NCBI GenBank assembly: GCA_009746045.1
Contig: RPFO01000667.1
Location: 6,406,254 to 6,470,253 of the forward strand
DNA from: Mesostigma viride
Taxonomy: Eukaryota > Streptophyta > Mesostigmatophyceae > Mesostigmatales > Mesostigmataceae
DNA length: 64,000 nucleotides
Direction of reading: 5' to 3'
Shown: positions 61,788 through 64,000 of the stretch, piece after piece
Numbering within the stretch: position 1 is the stretch's first letter
How the letters are laid out: each line of letters opens with the position of its first letter
Program-made: the position numbers and the translations under genes
The notes under the pieces: generated by a model
What the model saw: the letters and a program-made list of their open reading frames with translations, nothing else
What the model was told of the DNA's origin: nothing
The model's database searches: none

Positions 61788-62471
61788 TCAGTTGGCTGCA
61801 ACAAGCGGCGGCAGAATGGGCCGGCTTTTGAAACGAAGCAACCCGCCGAAGAAGCGCCGACGCTGGGCCGCTGGTGCCGTAGGCGGGCTGAGCATGGCGG
61901 CGGAGCTGACGGCGAACATCGACGCCGCTTTGATTTCCTGCGAAGATAAAGAGCTGAGCTCCTGCGGACGTTCTACAGGTGAAAGAGATGAACGTGTCCG
62001 GCGGTCCTTGCCACTGCCTGGCGAGTCCAAGCCAGGCTCTGTGGCTGCCATTCCGAGGCCAAGCTCGCGAATACTTTGGTCGAGCGACAGTGCACGACCC
62101 CGACGAAGTGGCAAGCCAGGAAGCTTGTCAGGGCTCAACATTTGGTCAGCGTACGCCGCATAGTATGCTTTCACGGTTCGCGGCGTGGTGCGTTCAACAG
62201 ACCATCTATCAAAACTTGTCCGGTTGGCTGACGCAGAATGAGACAGCCCGCCGTGAACTATCATGCCGTCATTTTCGATGGCGTAACTGCGTCGAGCTTG
62301 CGCAGCTGTCATTTGAGGCAAGTCTGCGCAGCTGAGCTCCGCATTGCGGTCCTTCGGCTGCTCTTCTGAAATAGTGGAACGACGGCTTCTCCGGGAAAAA
62401 AGGAAATCGTACAGCTTTATTTTCCGTGGTATATCCAGGTCCAAGGACTTGACCTCGCGGACCTTCGCCAT
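61788..62471 (-). CDS. Unrecognised 227-aa protein, copy C
   Basis: Full-length open copy, same start and stop as A and B. About eight residues differ from A (for example L4V, S7V, N22D, P53Q, and later L to V, V to M, E to G, A to V). By hand I count about nine non-synonymous and seven or more synonymous changes, which is fewer non-synonymous changes than neutrality predicts but far from strict. No stop or frameshift in 684 bases despite about 2.5% divergence. Confidence 0.5.
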   Translation of the reverse strand: MAKVREVKSLDLDIPRKIKLYDFLFSRRSRRSTISEEQPKDRNAELSCADLPQMTAAQARRSYAIENDGMIVHGGLSHSASANRTSFDRWSVERTTPRTVKAYYAAYADQMLSPDKLPGLPLRRGRALSLDQSIRELGLGMAATEPGLDSPGSGKDRRTRSSLSPVERPQELSSLSSQEIKAASMFAVSSAAMLSPPTAPAAQRRRFFGGLLRFKSRPILPPLVAAN

Positions 62472-62948
62472 GGTCGCGACAGCTCCACAGTCTTGAAAAA
62501 GCCCGTTCTTTTTCTTTCTGCAGCAAAGTGTAAGTTCAGGAAACCCGGGACAGAGGCAAAAACGCCTTCCGTGTCTGTTCCGTGGGAAGAAATGGTTGCT
62601 GCTCCCGATAGCTGGATAATAACTTTGTCACATTCGTTTTGGCAAGAAGAAAGAATCTGGACGATCAAGGGCGGTTGCATCCATGAATTCGATTGCATCA
62701 ACGGATCTTGCCAGCATGTCCAGGCCGAATCACTCACGATATTTGCAACAGATGAAACGGAAATAGGATATCAAATGATGGTCCTTGATTTGTTAGAACT
62801 AATATGGAAAGACGTTCACAAAAATGCTACTTGAGTCTTGCAAATCTCAAGCACCCAATCGAAAACCGAAAAGGTTCGCCAGCGTGCGCCTAAGCTGAGG
62901 AACCTGATATATTTGGAGATCTGACGACGGATTCAGCGGAAAAGGGTG

Positions 62949-63235
62949 AAGCCAGATCATAGTAACCGGACACCATCCAATTCGACCGTTTCGCCACCGC
63001 ATCGGTCTGTAGTTACAGCAAATTGTGGGCCCGCAAAGAGGCGCGGGCATATCCCCCCCCCATTAAGCTTGTTCGGTACATAATAAGGAAGCCAGATCAT
63101 AGTAACCGGACACCATCCAAGACAACAAAAAAATCCAATTCGACCGTTTCGCCACCGCATCGGTCTGCAGTTACAGCAAAAATTGTGGGCCCGCAAAGAG
63201 GCGCGGGCATACCCCCCCCCCCTTTTTGTTCGGTA
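62949..63235. repeat. Tandem duplication of about 140 bp upstream of copy C
   Basis: GAAGCCAGATCATAGTAACC, AATTCGACCGTTTCGCCACC, TTGTGGGCCCGCAAAGAGGC and a C-run occur at 62949-63062 and again at 63090-63222. Confidence 0.85.
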
Positions 63236-63659
63236 ATAAGGAAAAGTGTTCGGTATTTAAAGTGTTTACAAAGTGACAAACGTTGGCGCGGCGTTACGCG
63301 GCGCTCTTTGCAAAAGTGTTAAGTGACGCGGCGCAGTGTCAAGTGACGTCTGAAGTCCGTGACTCCGTGGGCGAGGCGCGCAGCGAACGGCCGACCGAGT
63401 TACGTATTTAAAGTTGCGTTTTTATAGGTTGCGTTGCCGCGTTAAGTTGCGACGCCGAAGTTTAGGCGGCGGCCGTAACTTAAGCATCGGTGCCATCGCA
63501 ACTTAACGGGGTAATGACTCAATGACTCAATTTGTAGCCTGTTAGTTAGTTGAATCGGCCCACGCCGCACGCTCGCCGCACATGGTAAGCAGAGTCTTTT
63601 GTAGCCTGTACAGTAGGTGTCTCCTTGTAAAACTGACTCATAAAAGTGAATGACTACTG
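63236..63659. other. GC-rich non-coding region with an inverted repeat
   Basis: GTTAAGTTGCGA (63441-63452) and TCGCAACTTAAC (63496-63507) form perfect 12-bp arms. GCGGCG motifs and GTTACG/GTAACTT repeats around. No gene. Confidence 0.5.
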
Positions 63660-64000
63660 ACCTGGGTAAAATCGTATGGTCCGCATGGACCGCGCTACCA
63701 CATTTCCACATTCAGTAGCGCTATCAGTGCGTTGTATTCAGTTCCTATTCCCGGAATTGGCCGGCGGTATTGCGGGGACCCTAGGGGATGAGTTGTCCAA
63801 CTGTCAACTAGCCTGGGTATGGCTACACACTAATATGCGGCTATATGCGATCTGGACTCCGGAACGAGACGGTTTTCAAAGCCGGTGCGGCACGAGTACA
63901 CCAGCTGAAAGCCGCCCGGCCGGGCGTGGCCGTGAGGCGGTTTATCTTCCTCTGGAACTCAGCAATGCGTAACCGACGCTTGGCTCTTGGCGTAAGAACA
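63660..64000 (+). pseudogene. L1-like LINE C-terminal end, runs off the window
   Basis: Reads GIAGTLGDELSNCQLAWVWL and MRLYAIWT, then after a frameshift RFIFLWNSAMRNRRLA to the window edge. Matches GIAGTPGSELSVSQAEWIWL, MLYAIWTIRNETVF and RFIYLWNAAMRRYWLL of the LINE at 18.9-19.1 kb. A separate, 5'-truncated copy. Confidence 0.75.

Larger units (their letters stand above)
60564..62990 (-). mobile_element. Unclassified repeated element, copy C
   Basis: Inverse of copy A: 60575-60770 matches 25050-25240 (GAGCAGGGCTACACGTAC and CCAAACTGCTTGG-type blocks), 60840-61200 matches 24420-24960, 61440-62830 matches the ORF region. It contains a SINE-like insert (about 61205-61310). It lacks the PLE-tail insert of A. 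Confidence 0.55.

Overview
The window is eukaryotic, nuclear and almost wholly made of transposable elements. It holds Ty3/gypsy chromoviruses, L1-like and RTE-like LINEs, Penelope-like elements (PLEs), several terminal-inverted-repeat (TIR) DNA elements including a TTAA-target (PiggyBac-type) family, and large microsatellites and minisatellites. Two putative genes have GT-AG introns. There are no operons or ribosome-binding sites. The element mix fits a large, repeat-rich genome of the green lineage (a streptophyte alga is plausible), but nothing seen fixes the species.

Layout. 1-7.85 kb: two nested Ty3 elements (el.1 and el.3), with integrase, chromodomain, an extra ORF after pol, and LTRs; a TIR element splits one integrase. 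7.85-9.64 kb: a PiggyBac C-terminal zinc-finger remnant and non-coding repeats. 9.64-13.04 kb: the 3' end of a third Ty3 element (el.2) with a long post-pol region and an LTR. 13.04-22.5 kb: a set of nested insertions. An old minus-strand L1-like LINE is broken by a TIR element, a truncated PLE (itself holding a near-intact plus-strand LINE with a 15-bp target duplication), a 1.9-kb TTAA element and another TIR element. 22.5-25.3, 41.5-43.4 and 60.6-63.0 kb: three copies of an unrecognised element, each with the same open 227-codon ORF (copy A plus strand, copies B and C minus strand). 25.3-37.1 kb: TIR element, RTE-LINE pieces, a minus-strand Ty3 element (el.5) and short repeats. 37.16-41.27 kb: a nearly complete but decayed minus-strand RTE-like LINE with an 11-bp target duplication, split by a TA-flanked DNA element. 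44.2-46.5 kb: the best PLE, with a 533-codon reverse transcriptase ORF. 46.5-48.1 kb: fragments of TTAA element, LTR and LINE. 48.3-50.4 kb: an apparently single-copy island with a putative three-exon gene. 51.2-52.7 kb: an ATCC array of about 1.45 kb. 54.1-58.9 kb: satellites, minisatellites and a putative two-exon Lys/Gly-rich gene. 58.9-60.2 kb: LINE ORF1. 63.7-64.0 kb: 3' end of another L1-like LINE running off the window.

How the parts relate. The Ty3 copies share one architecture: pol ending in a chromodomain, then a Pro/Ala-rich post-pol ORF with a conserved C-terminal domain, then a polypurine tract and an LTR starting TGTTAC or TGTTGC. RTE-like LINEs leave short 3' tails (a hairpin plus TTAA or related tandem repeats) across the window, and SINE-like pieces with similar tails suggest trans-mobilisation. 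The TTAA elements have no coding capacity; the only piggyBac-type coding trace is the zinc-finger remnant at 7.85 kb. Homology calls come from reading the sequence and recalling family motifs; no database search was run.
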